Shown one piece after another: positions 6,614 through 14,428 of a stretch of 23,004 nucleotides of DNA. The DNA is taken from assembly GCA_958419975.1 (NCBI GenBank), contig CATZIG010000009.1:1-23004 (forward strand). The letters run 5' to 3'. This DNA comes from an uncultured Collinsella sp. GTDB lineage: Bacteria; Actinomycetota; Coriobacteriia; Coriobacteriales; Coriobacteriaceae. The number at the start of each line of letters is the position of its first letter. Position 1 is the first letter of the stretch. A program made the position numbers and the translations under genes. Below the pieces are notes generated by a model that made no database searches, was not told where the DNA came from, and saw only the letters and a program-made list of their open reading frames with translations.

Positions 6614-6635
6614 CCAGCACCCCGTCAGGTGCTGG
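6614..6635 (+). promoter_or_regulatory. Intra-operon stem-loop between rplF and rplR
   Basis: CCAGCACC (6614-6621) pairs perfectly with GGTGCTGG (6628-6635) around CCGTCA. A run of five T follows only 11 bases later (6647-6651), so this is a weak terminator at best and more likely a processing or attenuation element. Confidence 0.45.
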
Positions 6636-6663
6636 CAAGATCAACCTTTTTAGGAGTTTACGT

Positions 6664-7032
6664 ATGAACAAGCATAAGGCGAAGCTGGAAGGCCTCAAGC
6701 GTCGTCAGCGTCGTGTTCGCGGCAAGGTCTCGGGTACCGCCGAGCGTCCGCGTCTTCGCGTGACCCGTACTAACGCCAACATCTATGCCCAGATCATCGA
6801 CGACAGCAAGGGCTCCAGCCTGACGCTCGTCTCTGCCTCGACCCTCGAGGCCGAGTTCAAGGGCACCCACACCTCGAACAAGGAGGCTGCGGAGAAGGTC
6901 GGTCAGCTCGTTGGCAAGCGCGCCATCGAGGCCGGCATCACCAAGGTCGCCTTCGATCGTGGTGGCCGTATCTACCATGGCCGCGTCAAGGCCCTCGCCG
7001 ACGGTGCTCGTGCCGCCGGTCTCGAGTTCTAG
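6664..7032 (+). CDS. rplR: 50S ribosomal protein L18
   Basis: The 122-residue basic protein contains RRQRRVRGKVSGTAERPRLR near its start and ends FDRGGRIYHGRVKALADGAR plus AAGLEF, both characteristic of L18. L18 binds 5S rRNA together with L5. The ATG at 6664 is preceded by TAGGAG. The stop is 14 bases before the rpsE start, with the rpsE ribosome binding site directly after the L18 stop codon, which suggests coupled translation. Confidence 0.97.
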   Translation: MNKHKAKLEGLKRRQRRVRGKVSGTAERPRLRVTRTNANIYAQIIDDSKGSSLTLVSASTLEAEFKGTHTSNKEAAEKVGQLVGKRAIEAGITKVAFDRGGRIYHGRVKALADGARAAGLEF

Positions 7033-7046
7033 GAGGTATGTAGCAC

Positions 7047-7571
7047 ATGGCTCGTAATCAGAAGCAGCAGCGCGAGGCCTCCGAGTTCGAGGAGCGCGTC
7101 GTTTACATCAACCGCGTGTCGAAGACCGTCAAGGGTGGTCGTCGCATGAGCCTCGTCGCTCTCGTCGTCGTTGGCGACGGCAAGGGCAACGTCGGCGTTG
7201 GCATGGGCAAGTCCGCTGAGGTGCCCATGGCCATCTCCAAGGCATCTCTCGATGCCAAGAAGAACATGTTCCACGTGCCGGTGACCGAGCAGGGCACCAT
7301 CCCGCACGAGGTTCTCGGCCACTTTGGTGCCGGCCGCATCATCATCAAGCCCGCTGTCGAGGGTACCGGCGTTATCGCCGGCGGCGCTGTGCGTCCCCTC
7401 TTTGAGCTTGCTGGCATCAAGAACGTCCTGTCCAAGTCCCTCGGTACCGACAACGGCCTCAACATCATCAAGGCTGCCGTCGAGGGCCTCAAGGAGCTCT
7501 CCAGCCCTGAGGACGTCGCGGCTCGCCGTGGCCTGACGGTCTCCGAGATGTTCGTCGGTAAGGAGAACTAA
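7047..7571 (+). CDS. rpsE: 30S ribosomal protein S5
   Basis: The 174-residue product has the S5 N-terminal signature, with VVYINRVSKTVKGGRRMSLV followed by ALVVVGDGKGNVGVGMGKSA. The C-terminal domain follows, with GSRP-equivalent GAVRPLFELAGIKNVLSKSL. S5 acts in translational accuracy and mRNA unwinding at the 30S entry channel. Start ATG 7047 follows AGGAGGT by 11 bases. rpmD begins 2 bases after the stop. Confidence 0.97.
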   Translation: MARNQKQQREASEFEERVVYINRVSKTVKGGRRMSLVALVVVGDGKGNVGVGMGKSAEVPMAISKASLDAKKNMFHVPVTEQGTIPHEVLGHFGAGRIIIKPAVEGTGVIAGGAVRPLFELAGIKNVLSKSLGTDNGLNIIKAAVEGLKELSSPEDVAARRGLTVSEMFVGKEN

Positions 7572-7573
7572 GC

Positions 7574-7756
7574 ATGGCTGACACCATCAAGATCAAGCAG
7601 GTCCGCAGCACCAACGGTTGCAAGCAGGACCAGGTCCGTACTGTCCGTGCCCTCGGTCTCCACAGGATCCGCGAGGTTCGCGAGATTGCTGACAACGAGT
7701 CCGTCCGCGGCATGATCTTCAAGGTCAAGCACCTTGTCGAGATTGTAGAGGAGTAG
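7574..7756 (+). CDS. rpmD: 50S ribosomal protein L30
   Basis: The 60-residue protein reads IKIKQVRSTNGCKQDQVRTV followed by RALGLHRIREVREIADNESV, the full L30 signature, and it has the normal bacterial length. It is packed between rpsE (2-base gap) and rplO (3-base gap), the standard spc order. Its ribosome binding site, GGAGAA, is embedded in the end of rpsE, so translational coupling is likely. Confidence 0.96.
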   Translation: MADTIKIKQVRSTNGCKQDQVRTVRALGLHRIREVREIADNESVRGMIFKVKHLVEIVEE

Positions 7757-7759
7757 CAA

Positions 7760-8209
7760 ATGCAGCTTCACGATCTTACTCCCGCGCCCGGTTCCACCAA
7801 GAACCGCAAGCGCGTCGGCCGTGGCAATTCTTCGGGTCACGGCACCACTTCTGGCCGCGGCCAGAAGGGCCAGGGTTCCCGCTCTGGCGGCACCAAGGGT
7901 GCCGGCTTCGAGGGCGGCCAGACTCCGCTGGCTATGCGCCTGCCCAAGCTTCCGGGCTTCCGCAACCCCCGTCGTATCGAGTACACCGCTGTTAACGTTG
8001 AGCGTCTCGAGCGTAAGTTTGAGGACGGCGCTGTGATCGACGGTGCCGCTCTTAAGGCCGCTCGCATCACCAAGAGCGAGTTCGAGCCCGTCAAGGTGCT
8101 CGGCAATGGTGAGCTCACCAAGAAGTTCACGGTCAAGGTCGACAAGGTCAGCGCTTCTGCGCAGGCCAAGATCGAGGCCGCCGGCGGAAAGGTCGAGCTG
8201 CCGTGCTAA
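7760..8209 (+). CDS. rplO: 50S ribosomal protein L15
   Basis: The 149-residue protein has the long glycine-rich N-terminal extension of L15 (MQLHDLTPAPGSTKNRKRVG, then GRGQKGQGSRSGG) and the following FEGGQTPLAMRLPKLPGF motif. L15 is a late-assembly 23S rRNA binding protein whose extended arm threads into the 50S core. The C-terminus (EAAGGKVELPC) overlaps the secY start by 7 bases. Confidence 0.97.
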   Translation: MQLHDLTPAPGSTKNRKRVGRGNSSGHGTTSGRGQKGQGSRSGGTKGAGFEGGQTPLAMRLPKLPGFRNPRRIEYTAVNVERLERKFEDGAVIDGAALKAARITKSEFEPVKVLGNGELTKKFTVKVDKVSASAQAKIEAAGGKVELPC

Positions 8210-9489
8210 ATGGTTTTAAGAATGCTTTCCGCATCAAAGAATTGCGCGAAAAGATTCTTTTTACCATAGCTATGCTCGTCGTGTACCGCATTGGTGCGCA
8301 CGTTCCTGTGCCCGGCATTCCCTTCCAGGGGATGCTGGGCCTTTTCTCGACCGATAACAATTCGGTCGCCGCAGGTGCTATGGCCCTCCTGAATCTTTTC
8401 TCTGGCGGCGCGTTGAGCTATGTGTCGGTGTTTTCGCTGGGCATCATGCCTTACATCACCAGCTCGATCATCCTCCAGATGCTCCAGGCCGTCGTGCCTT
8501 CCCTGCATGAGCTTGCCCGCGAGGGCGAGGTCGGTCAGACCAAGATTACGCAGTATTCGCGTTACCTCACCCTGGCTCTGGCAATCCTCAACTCCGTGGG
8601 TTACCTCTTCCTCTTTAAGAGCTTCGGCATCAGCTTCAATGGCGCCGGCGCTCCCGAGATCATCTTCGACCTCATGATCGTCGGTACGCTCACCGCGGGC
8701 GCCATGCTGATCATGTGGATTGGTGAGCTCATCACCCAGCGCGGTATCGGTAATGGCATGTCTCTGATCATCTTCGCGAACATCATGGCCGGTCTGCCGC
8801 AGGCTATCTTCTCCAGCACCGAGGGCAATGCCGGTGGCATCATCACCATGGTGATCATCTGCGCCATCATCCTGCTGGTTATCCCGCTGATTGTTTTCCT
8901 TGAGCGCGGCCAGCGTCGCATCCCGGTCTCCTACGCCAAACGCGTCGTGGGCCGTCGCATGATGGGTGGCCAGACCACCTACCTGCCCATCAAGGTCAAC
9001 ACCGCGGGTGTCGTACCGATCATCTTCGCTTCGGCGCTGCTGTACTTCCCGGCTCAGATCGCCGTGTTCTTCCCCGGCATCGGCTGGATTCAGGCAGTTG
9101 CCTCTGCGCTTTCGACCGGTTGGCTCAACTGGGTGCTTAACGTTGTCCTCATCGTGTTCTTCGCGTACTTCTACACCTCCATGGTGTTCAACCCCGATGA
9201 CACGGCCGACAACCTTAAGAAGCAGGGCGGCTTTATTCCGGGCGTGCGTCCGGGTAGGGCTACCGCGGCCTACATCAAGAACGCGCTCAACAAGATCACG
9301 CTTCCCAGCGCTGTCTTTTTGGCGCTCATCGCCATCGTGCCTTCGATCATCTTCTCCTTCACGGGTAACCATCTGATCCAGGCATTTGGCGGCACGTCCA
9401 TCCTCATCATGGTCGGCGTCGTGCTCGACACGGTCGATAAGCTCGAAGGCCAGATCAAGATGTATGATTACGATGGATTCTTTAAATAG
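8203..9489 (+). CDS. secY: Protein translocase subunit SecY
   Basis: The 428-residue membrane protein shows the SecY plan of about ten hydrophobic helices. It contains VYRIGAHVPVPGI in the first helix and plug region, the conserved YITSSIILQML, GIGNGMSLIIFANI, and the cytoplasmic loop GQRRIPVSYAKR. SecY forms the channel of the Sec pathway with SecE and SecG and works with SecA and ribosomes. The start must be GTG 8203, inside the last codons of rplO; the nearby ATG at 8210 is in a different frame. The ribosome binding site (GGAAAGG, 8186-8192) therefore lies within rplO. Overlap implies coupled translation. Confidence 0.97.
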   Translation: MLNGFKNAFRIKELREKILFTIAMLVVYRIGAHVPVPGIPFQGMLGLFSTDNNSVAAGAMALLNLFSGGALSYVSVFSLGIMPYITSSIILQMLQAVVPSLHELAREGEVGQTKITQYSRYLTLALAILNSVGYLFLFKSFGISFNGAGAPEIIFDLMIVGTLTAGAMLIMWIGELITQRGIGNGMSLIIFANIMAGLPQAIFSSTEGNAGGIITMVIICAIILLVIPLIVFLERGQRRIPVSYAKRVVGRRMMGGQTTYLPIKVNTAGVVPIIFASALLYFPAQIAVFFPGIGWIQAVASALSTGWLNWVLNVVLIVFFAYFYTSMVFNPDDTADNLKKQGGFIPGVRPGRATAAYIKNALNKITLPSAVFLALIAIVPSIIFSFTGNHLIQAFGGTSILIMVGVVLDTVDKLEGQIKMYDYDGFFK

Positions 9490-9507
9490 GCTAGAGGAGG
9501 ATTGCTC

Positions 9508-10134
9508 ATGAACCTCGTATTGCTCGGAGCTCCGGGTGCCGGTAAGGGCACCGTCGCACAGGAGCTCGTCGCCGAGTTTGGCGTCGCTCACATTTCCACG
9601 GGCGACCTGCTGCGTGCTGCCGTCAAGGGTGGCACCGAGCTTGGTATTCAGGCTAAGAAGTACATGGACGCTGGCGAGCTCGTTCCCGACCAGCTCGTGA
9701 TCGACCTTGTCAAGGAGCGCCTTGCCGCCGATGACGCCCAGCAGGGCTTCATCCTCGACGGCTTCCCGCGCAACACCGCCCAGGCCGTGACGCTCGATTC
9801 CGAGCTCTCCGCCATGGGTCGCGAGATCGACTGTGCCCTTCTGGTCGATGTGGCCCCCGAGGTCATTATCGATCGTCTGTCTTCGCGTCGCACCTGCCGC
9901 GCCTGCGGTTACACCGGCACCGCTGCGGATGCTACCTGCCCCAAGTGCGGTGGCGAGATGTATCAGCGCGATGACGACAAGCCCGAGACCATCAAGAACC
10001 GTCTCGACGTCTACGAGAAGTCCACGAGCCCGCTCGTCGACTACTATCGTGGCCAGGGTCTGCTCAAGTCGGTCAACGGTGACCAGGCTCGCGAGACCGT
10101 GTACGGGGATGTCAAAGAGGCTCTCGGTCTATGA
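9508..10134 (+). CDS. adk: Adenylate kinase with zinc-binding lid
   Basis: This 208-residue enzyme interconverts ATP plus AMP and two ADP. The P-loop GAPGAGKGT is at 7-15, ISTGDLLR at 29-36 and DGFPR at 84-88. The long LID carries four cysteines (Cys130, Cys133, Cys144, Cys147), the zinc-binding form common in Gram-positive bacteria. I chose ATG 9508 because GAGGAGG (9494-9500) sits 7 bases upstream and the protein then starts MNLVLLGAPG. An in-frame TTG at 9502 is only one base from that site and is unlikely. The stop overlaps the map start in ATGA, so translation of adk and map is coupled. Confidence 0.96.
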   Translation: MNLVLLGAPGAGKGTVAQELVAEFGVAHISTGDLLRAAVKGGTELGIQAKKYMDAGELVPDQLVIDLVKERLAADDAQQGFILDGFPRNTAQAVTLDSELSAMGREIDCALLVDVAPEVIIDRLSSRRTCRACGYTGTAADATCPKCGGEMYQRDDDKPETIKNRLDVYEKSTSPLVDYYRGQGLLKSVNGDQARETVYGDVKEALGL

Positions 10135-10919
10135 TCAAGATTAAGTCTGCAACGCAAATCGAGCAGATGAAGAAGGCAGGAGCGCTATCTAAGATGGCGC
10201 TCCGCCACGTTGGAGCCATGGTGCGCCCCGGCGTTTCGACTTTTGAGCTCGATCAGCTCGCGGAGCAGATTATCCGCATGCATGGCGGCACCCCGGCCTT
10301 TAAGGGTTACGGCGGGTTCCCGGGGACCATTTGCGCATCGATCAACGATGCCGTGGTCCATGGTATTCCCAACCCCGACATGATCCTGCGCGATGGCGAT
10401 ATCATCTCCATCGATACGGGAGCCGTTGTCGACGGTTGGGTCGGCGATAACGCTTGGACGTTTTTCGTCGGCACCCCCACGCCCGAAGCCAAGGCATTGT
10501 GTGAGGTCACGCGCGATTGCCTTAAGGCTGCTATCGAGCAGGCTGTTCCCGGTAACCATATCGGGGACGTCGGCTATGCCGTTCAGTCCCTCGCCGAGTC
10601 TCACGGATACGGCGTGCTTCGTGATTATGTGGGCCATGGCATTGGCCGCGTGATGCACGAGGACCCCAACGTTCCTAACTATGGAAAGAAGGGGAGGGGC
10701 GTTCGCCTCCAGGCCGGCATGGTCATTGCCATCGAGCCGATGGTTACGATGGGTTCCAACCATGTGAGCACGGGCTCCGACGGTTGGATCGTCACGACCA
10801 ACGACCACCTGCCCGCCGCGCACTACGAGAACACCGTCGCCATTACCAATGACGGTCCGGTGATTCTCACCACGGATGCCCAAGGTGCTTGGTGTTCGCT
10901 CCAAGGCGGAGAAATGTAA
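10131..10919 (+). CDS. map: Methionine aminopeptidase, type I
   Basis: The 262-residue enzyme removes the initiator methionine from nascent proteins. The five metal ligands of the pita-bread fold are readable: Asp in SIDTGAVVDGW, Asp in GDNAWTF, His in GHGIGRVMHEDP, Glu in IEPMV and Glu in HYENTVAIT. The substrate histidine lies in DAVVHGIPN. Length and absence of an N-terminal zinc-finger extension fit the bacterial type Ia. The ATG overlaps the adk stop by 4 bases. A 104-base gap with a likely promoter follows before infA. Confidence 0.96.
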   Translation: MIKIKSATQIEQMKKAGALSKMALRHVGAMVRPGVSTFELDQLAEQIIRMHGGTPAFKGYGGFPGTICASINDAVVHGIPNPDMILRDGDIISIDTGAVVDGWVGDNAWTFFVGTPTPEAKALCEVTRDCLKAAIEQAVPGNHIGDVGYAVQSLAESHGYGVLRDYVGHGIGRVMHEDPNVPNYGKKGRGVRLQAGMVIAIEPMVTMGSNHVSTGSDGWIVTTNDHLPAAHYENTVAITNDGPVILTTDAQGAWCSLQGGEM

Positions 10920-10955
10920 CAAGTTCCACTTAGTTGTGGAGCCATTACGAAGTTA

Positions 10956-10984
10956 TTACGATGCGTGCATACGTGTTGTAGAAT
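10956..10984 (+). promoter_or_regulatory. Candidate promoter for infA and downstream ribosomal genes
   Basis: TAGAAT at 10979-10984 is a good -10 box, 17 bases from TTACGA at 10956-10961, a weak -35 box. The surrounding map-infA gap is clearly more AT-rich than the coding DNA. A short hairpin, TCCAC/GTGGA at 10925-10940, lies just before it and has no T-tract. Confidence 0.4.
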
Positions 10985-11023
10985 ACTCAATCGCTGTCGT
11001 TTTCTAGAGAAAGATGATTGCTT

Positions 11024-11242
11024 GTGAAGAAGGAAGACGCAATTGAGCTCGAGGGTACGGTAAAGGAACCGTTGCCCAACGCCATGTTTAAGGTCGAGCT
11101 CGAGAACGGTCATTCGGTTCTGTGCAACATTTCTGGCAAGATCCGAATGAATTACATCCGTATTCTCCCCGGTGACAGGGTTGTCGTGGAGCTTTCCCCG
11201 TACGACCTGACCCGCGGCCGCATCACCTATCGCTACAAATAG
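11024..11242 (+). CDS. infA: Translation initiation factor IF-1
   Basis: The product is 72 residues from GTG 11024, exactly the usual IF-1 length, and reads KKEDAIELEGTVKEPLPNAM at the start and ISGKIRMNYIRILPGDRVVV later, the S1-like OB fold of IF-1. IF-1 binds the 30S A site and assists IF-2 and IF-3. An in-frame TTG two codons earlier is possible, but GTG gives the normal N-terminus and lies 10 bases from AGAGAAAG. It begins the second part of the block, with rpmJ 150 bases downstream. Confidence 0.95.
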   Translation: MKKEDAIELEGTVKEPLPNAMFKVELENGHSVLCNISGKIRMNYIRILPGDRVVVELSPYDLTRGRITYRYK

Positions 11243-11392
11243 CGGCACGCATACACGCACTCCATTTCCGACTGCAGGCTTAGCTCAACCTACGGTCGGA
11301 TTGTGTGTGAAGACCAGCCATAGTTTTAAACGCCTGCGGCTGGGCGAGTAGATAGTAGGGAAGTAGTTTGAGCGCTACCGAAAGGAAGAACG
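11243..11392 (+). other. infA-rpmJ intergenic leader
   Basis: This 150-base gap is longer than most in the block. It can form two modest stems: TCCGAC (11267-11272) with GTCGGA (11295-11300), and CCAGCC (11314-11319) with GGCTGG (11338-11343). Neither has a T-tract and I find no convincing promoter. An attenuator or mRNA processing site is possible. Confidence 0.25.
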
Positions 11393-11506
11393 ATGAAGGT
11401 ACGTCCTTCGGTCAAGAAGATGTGCGATAAGTGCAAAATCATTAGGCGCCATGGCAAGGTCCTCGTCATTTGCGAGAACCCCCGTCATAAGCAGCGTCAG
11501 GGTTAA
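11393..11506 (+). CDS. rpmJ: 50S ribosomal protein L36, zinc-binding type
   Basis: This 37-codon gene encodes MKVRPSVKKMCDKCKIIRRH followed by GKVLVICENPRHKQRQG. The zinc ligands Cys11, Cys14, Cys27 and His32 are all present, so it is the zinc-dependent form. L36 is the smallest 50S protein and sits near the base of the L7/L12 stalk. The ATG follows AAAGGAAG. Its place between infA and rpsM is the normal order. The stop is 14 bases before the rpsM start. Confidence 0.96.
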   Translation: MKVRPSVKKMCDKCKIIRRHGKVLVICENPRHKQRQG

Positions 11507-11520
11507 GAGAGGAGACTACG

Positions 11521-11895
11521 TTGGCCCGTATTAATGGTGTCGACCTCCCGCGTGAGAAGCGCGTTGAGATCGGTCTGACCTACATTTACGGCATCGGCCG
11601 CACCACTGCGACGAAGATTTGCGTCGAGTGCAACGTTAACGTGGATACGCGCGTTAAGGACCTCACCGAGGATGAGGTTAACGCCATCCGCGATTATATC
11701 GATAAGAACCAGATCATGGTTGAGGGCGACCTCCGCCGTGAGCGCAACCAGAACGTCAAGCGCCTTATGGACATCGGCTGCAACCGCGGCCTTCGTCACC
11801 GCAAGGGCCTCCCGGTCCGCGGCCAGCGCACCCACACTAACGCTCGTACCCGCAAGGGCCCGAAGCGTCAGATCGGTGCTAAGAAGAAGAAATAA
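11521..11895 (+). CDS. rpsM: 30S ribosomal protein S13
   Basis: The 124-residue protein starts at TTG 11521, 6 bases after AGAGGAG, and reads (M)ARINGVDLPREKRVEIGLTY, the S13 N-terminus. No ATG or GTG further upstream would fit. The C-terminal GLRHRKGLPVRGQRTHTNAR and lysine-rich tail reach towards the tRNAs in the P and A sites. It is followed after 14 bases by rpsK. Confidence 0.96.
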   Translation: MARINGVDLPREKRVEIGLTYIYGIGRTTATKICVECNVNVDTRVKDLTEDEVNAIRDYIDKNQIMVEGDLRRERNQNVKRLMDIGCNRGLRHRKGLPVRGQRTHTNARTRKGPKRQIGAKKKK

Positions 11896-11909
11896 GGAGC
11901 GCTAGATAG

Positions 11910-12314
11910 ATGGCTACTGCTAAGAAGAACGTTCGCGCTGCCCGTCTGAAGCGCGCGGACCGTAAGAACATTTCCGTGGGCCAGGCTCACATTCGTTCTA
12001 CGTTCAACAACACGATCGTTTCGATCACCGATCCCCAGGGCAACGTCATTTCCTGGAAGTCGGCTGGCCAGGTGGGCTTCAAGGGCTCCCGTAAGTCCAC
12101 GCCGTTCGCTGCCCAGATGGCTGCCGAGGCTGCTGCCAAGCAGGCCATGGAGCACGGTATGAAGAAGGTTTCCGTCTTCGTCAAGGGCCCCGGCTCCGGT
12201 CGTGAGACCGCCATCCGCTCCCTCCAGGCTGCTGGCCTCGAGGTCTCGAGCATCCAGGACAAGACCCCCATTCCGCACAACGGCTGCCGCCCCAAGAAGC
12301 GTCGCCGCGTGTAA
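11910..12314 (+). CDS. rpsK: 30S ribosomal protein S11
   Basis: The 134-residue product contains AHIRSTFNNTIVSITDPQGN, SAGQVGFKGSRKSTPFAAQM and the C-terminal KTPIPHNGCRPKKRRRV, all standard for S11, a platform protein of the 30S subunit that contacts the mRNA exit region. The ATG is preceded by AAGGAGCG. Order rpsM-rpsK-rpsD-rpoA is canonical for the alpha operon. Confidence 0.97.
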   Translation: MATAKKNVRAARLKRADRKNISVGQAHIRSTFNNTIVSITDPQGNVISWKSAGQVGFKGSRKSTPFAAQMAAEAAAKQAMEHGMKKVSVFVKGPGSGRETAIRSLQAAGLEVSSIQDKTPIPHNGCRPKKRRRV

Positions 12315-12333
12315 CTGAAAGGATCGTATCAAT

Positions 12334-12930
12334 ATGGCAATCGACAGGACTCCTGTTCTTAAGCGCTGCCGTCAGCTCGGGATCGATCCCGCTGAGCTCG
12401 GTTACAGCAGCAAGAAGGAATCTATCCGTCAGCCCAAGCGCCGTCGCAAGGAATCTGAGTACGGCATGCAGCTGCGCGAGAAGCAGAAGGTCAAGTTCAT
12501 CTATGGCGTTCTGGAGAAGCAGTTCCACGGCTACTTCAACAAGGCTCGTAAGATGAACGGCGTCACCGGTGAGAACCTCATGATCATTCTTGAGTCTCGC
12601 CTCGACAACGTCGTCTTCCGTCTTGGCTTCGCCCGCACCCGCAAAGAGGCTCGTCAGTCCGTCCGTCACGGTCACTTCACCGTGAACGGCAAGCGCGTGG
12701 ACATCCCGTCCTACCGCGTCAAGGCCGGCGACGTCGTCGCTGTCGGCGAGAAGTTCCGTGACCTCCTCCCCATCAAGGAGGCCCTGATTTCCTCCGAGCG
12801 CTTTGAGGTCCCTGGCTGGCTCGAGGTCGATATCGAGAAGCTGTCTGGTAACGTGCTCGCTCTGCCGACGCGTGAGCAGATCAGCGGTGATATCAACGAG
12901 CAGCTCATCGTCGAGCTCTACTCTAAGTAG
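12334..12930 (+). CDS. rpsD: 30S ribosomal protein S4
   Basis: The 198-residue protein has the S4 RNA-binding domain around SRLDNVVFRLGFARTRKEAR followed by QSVRHGHFTVNGKRVDIPSY. S4 nucleates assembly of the 30S body and in many bacteria represses the alpha operon. The N-terminal zinc knuckle of some S4 proteins is missing; only Cys12 remains, so this is the zinc-free form, unlike S14 and L36 here. The start ATG follows GAAAGGATC. The gap to rpoA is 32 bases. Confidence 0.96.
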   Translation: MAIDRTPVLKRCRQLGIDPAELGYSSKKESIRQPKRRRKESEYGMQLREKQKVKFIYGVLEKQFHGYFNKARKMNGVTGENLMIILESRLDNVVFRLGFARTRKEARQSVRHGHFTVNGKRVDIPSYRVKAGDVVAVGEKFRDLLPIKEALISSERFEVPGWLEVDIEKLSGNVLALPTREQISGDINEQLIVELYSK

Positions 12931-12962
12931 TCCATCCGGGCTGCTGAGGCTGGAGGTAATAC

Positions 12963-13904
12963 ATGTCAGAATTCATTAGGCCTCAGGTTCAGGTCGAAGA
13001 GATTAACGAGACGTCTGCTCGTGTCTCCGTCGAGCCGCTCGAGCGTGGTTACGGCGATACGCTGGGTAACTCCCTTCGTCGCGTTCTTCTGTCCTCGCTC
13101 GAGGGTGCCGCCGTCGAGGCTATTCAGATCGATGGTGCGCAGCACGAGTTCATGACCATCCCTAACATGGTCGAGGATGTCACCGACATCGTCCTGAATG
13201 TCAAGGGTCTTGTCTTCAGGGCTCTCGGCACGACCGACGAGGCGACCGCCACCATCTCGGTTGACGGCCCCTGCGAGGTCACCGGTGCGGACTTCTTTAT
13301 TCCGTCCGAGTTTGAGCTGGTCAACCCCGAGCAGCACATCGCTACGCTCACCGAGGGTGGCCATCTCACCATGAGCATGCGCATCGGCTATGGCCGCGGC
13401 TATGTTTCTGGCGAGGCCAACAAGCGCGACAACGATCCCATCGGTGTGATCCACGTCGACTCGCTGTACTCGCCGGTTTCCCGTTGCGCCAAGCTCGTTG
13501 AGGCTTGCCGTGTCGGTCAGCACACCGACTACGACCGCCTTGTCCTCGAGATCGAGACCAACGGCTCCATCGCCCCGCGCGACGCCGTGGTCCAGGCTGC
13601 CAATATCATTAACCAGCATATGGCTGCCTTTATGAACCTTGCCGAGACCCCCGAGGTCGAGGAGGAGGCTTCGATCTTCGCTCCCGAGGTCACCAACGAC
13701 AACGCCGAGCTGGACAAGCAGATCGAGGATCTGGACCTTTCCGTCCGTTCTTACAACTGCCTTAAGCGCGCCAGCATTCACTCGGTCCGTCAGCTCGTTG
13801 AGTTCTCGGAGAACGATCTGCTCAACATCCGTAACTTCGGTGTTAAGTCGATCGAGGAAGTGAAGGACAAGCTTGAGTCCATGGGCCTGAGCCTGAAGGC
13901 TTAA
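12963..13904 (+). CDS. rpoA: DNA-directed RNA polymerase subunit alpha
   Basis: The 313-residue protein has an N-terminal domain with the dimerisation motif YGDTLGNSLRRVLLSSLEGA and the later KLVEACRVGQHTDYDRLVLE. A linker rich in acidic residues follows, and then the alpha C-terminal domain (SVRSYNCLKRASIHSVRQLV, then RNFGVKSIEEVKDKL), which contacts upstream promoter elements and activators. The ATG follows TGGAGGT. Length is normal for bacteria. rplQ begins 30 bases after the stop. Confidence 0.97.
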   Translation: MSEFIRPQVQVEEINETSARVSVEPLERGYGDTLGNSLRRVLLSSLEGAAVEAIQIDGAQHEFMTIPNMVEDVTDIVLNVKGLVFRALGTTDEATATISVDGPCEVTGADFFIPSEFELVNPEQHIATLTEGGHLTMSMRIGYGRGYVSGEANKRDNDPIGVIHVDSLYSPVSRCAKLVEACRVGQHTDYDRLVLEIETNGSIAPRDAVVQAANIINQHMAAFMNLAETPEVEEEASIFAPEVTNDNAELDKQIEDLDLSVRSYNCLKRASIHSVRQLVEFSENDLLNIRNFGVKSIEEVKDKLESMGLSLKA

Positions 13905-13934
13905 TGCTTCGCATATTTGAGGAGAAACTAGACC

Positions 13935-14402
13935 ATGCGTCATAACGTTAAGAAGGGCCTGAAGCTCGGCACCGATGCGAGCCACACCAAGGCCATGAAG
14001 AAGAGCCTTGCTAAGGCCCTCTTCGAGAACGACCGCATCAAGACCACCGAGACCCGCGCTAAGGCGCTGCGTTCGGTCGTCGATCCGATCATCACCTGGG
14101 CCAAGAAGGGCGACCTGCACTCTCGTCGTCTGGCTATCGCCAAGCTCGGCGATAAGCAGCTCGTTGCCGAGATCTTCGACAAGGCTGCTCAGGGCATGTG
14201 GCAGGACCGCAACGGCGGTTACACCCGCATCATGAAGCTCGGTAACCGCAAGGGCGACAACGCTCCCATCGTTATCATGGAGCTCGTCACCGAGCCTTGC
14301 ACGCCTAAGGCTAAGAAGGCTGCTCCGGCCCCCAAGAAGGCCGCTGCTCCCAAGAAGGTCGAGGCTGCCGAGGAGGCTCCTGCTGAGGAGACCGCTGAGT
14401 AG
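13935..14402 (+). CDS. rplQ: 50S ribosomal protein L17 with Ala/Lys/Glu-rich C-terminal extension
   Basis: The first 120 or so residues are a complete L17: MRHNVKKGLKLGTDASHTKA, LFENDRIKTTETRAKALR, and the NGGYTRIMKLGNRKGDNAPI region near the end. L17 sits at the peptide exit tunnel. The 155-residue total is longer than the typical 115-130. The extra 30 residues are low-complexity (AKKAAPAPKKAAAPKKVEAA, then an acidic end). This resembles the disordered tails seen on L17 of other Actinomycetota. It is the last gene of the block, with a strong terminator 27 bases later. Confidence 0.96.
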   Translation: MRHNVKKGLKLGTDASHTKAMKKSLAKALFENDRIKTTETRAKALRSVVDPIITWAKKGDLHSRRLAIAKLGDKQLVAEIFDKAAQGMWQDRNGGYTRIMKLGNRKGDNAPIVIMELVTEPCTPKAKKAAPAPKKAAAPKKVEAAEEAPAEETAE

Positions 14403-14428
14403 ACAATCCGTCTGCATAGGCTATATTC

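Noticed and set aside
8206..9591. Long open frame on the minus strand opposite secY (461 codons)
   Set aside because: Its translation is a hydrophilic, His/Asp-rich mirror of the SecY membrane helices; no motif and no ribosome binding site.
12966..14417. Long open frame on the minus strand opposite rpoA and rplQ (483 codons)
   Set aside because: It spans two certain genes and the gap between them; composition is Leu/Val/Asp-rich as expected for the complement of these codons.
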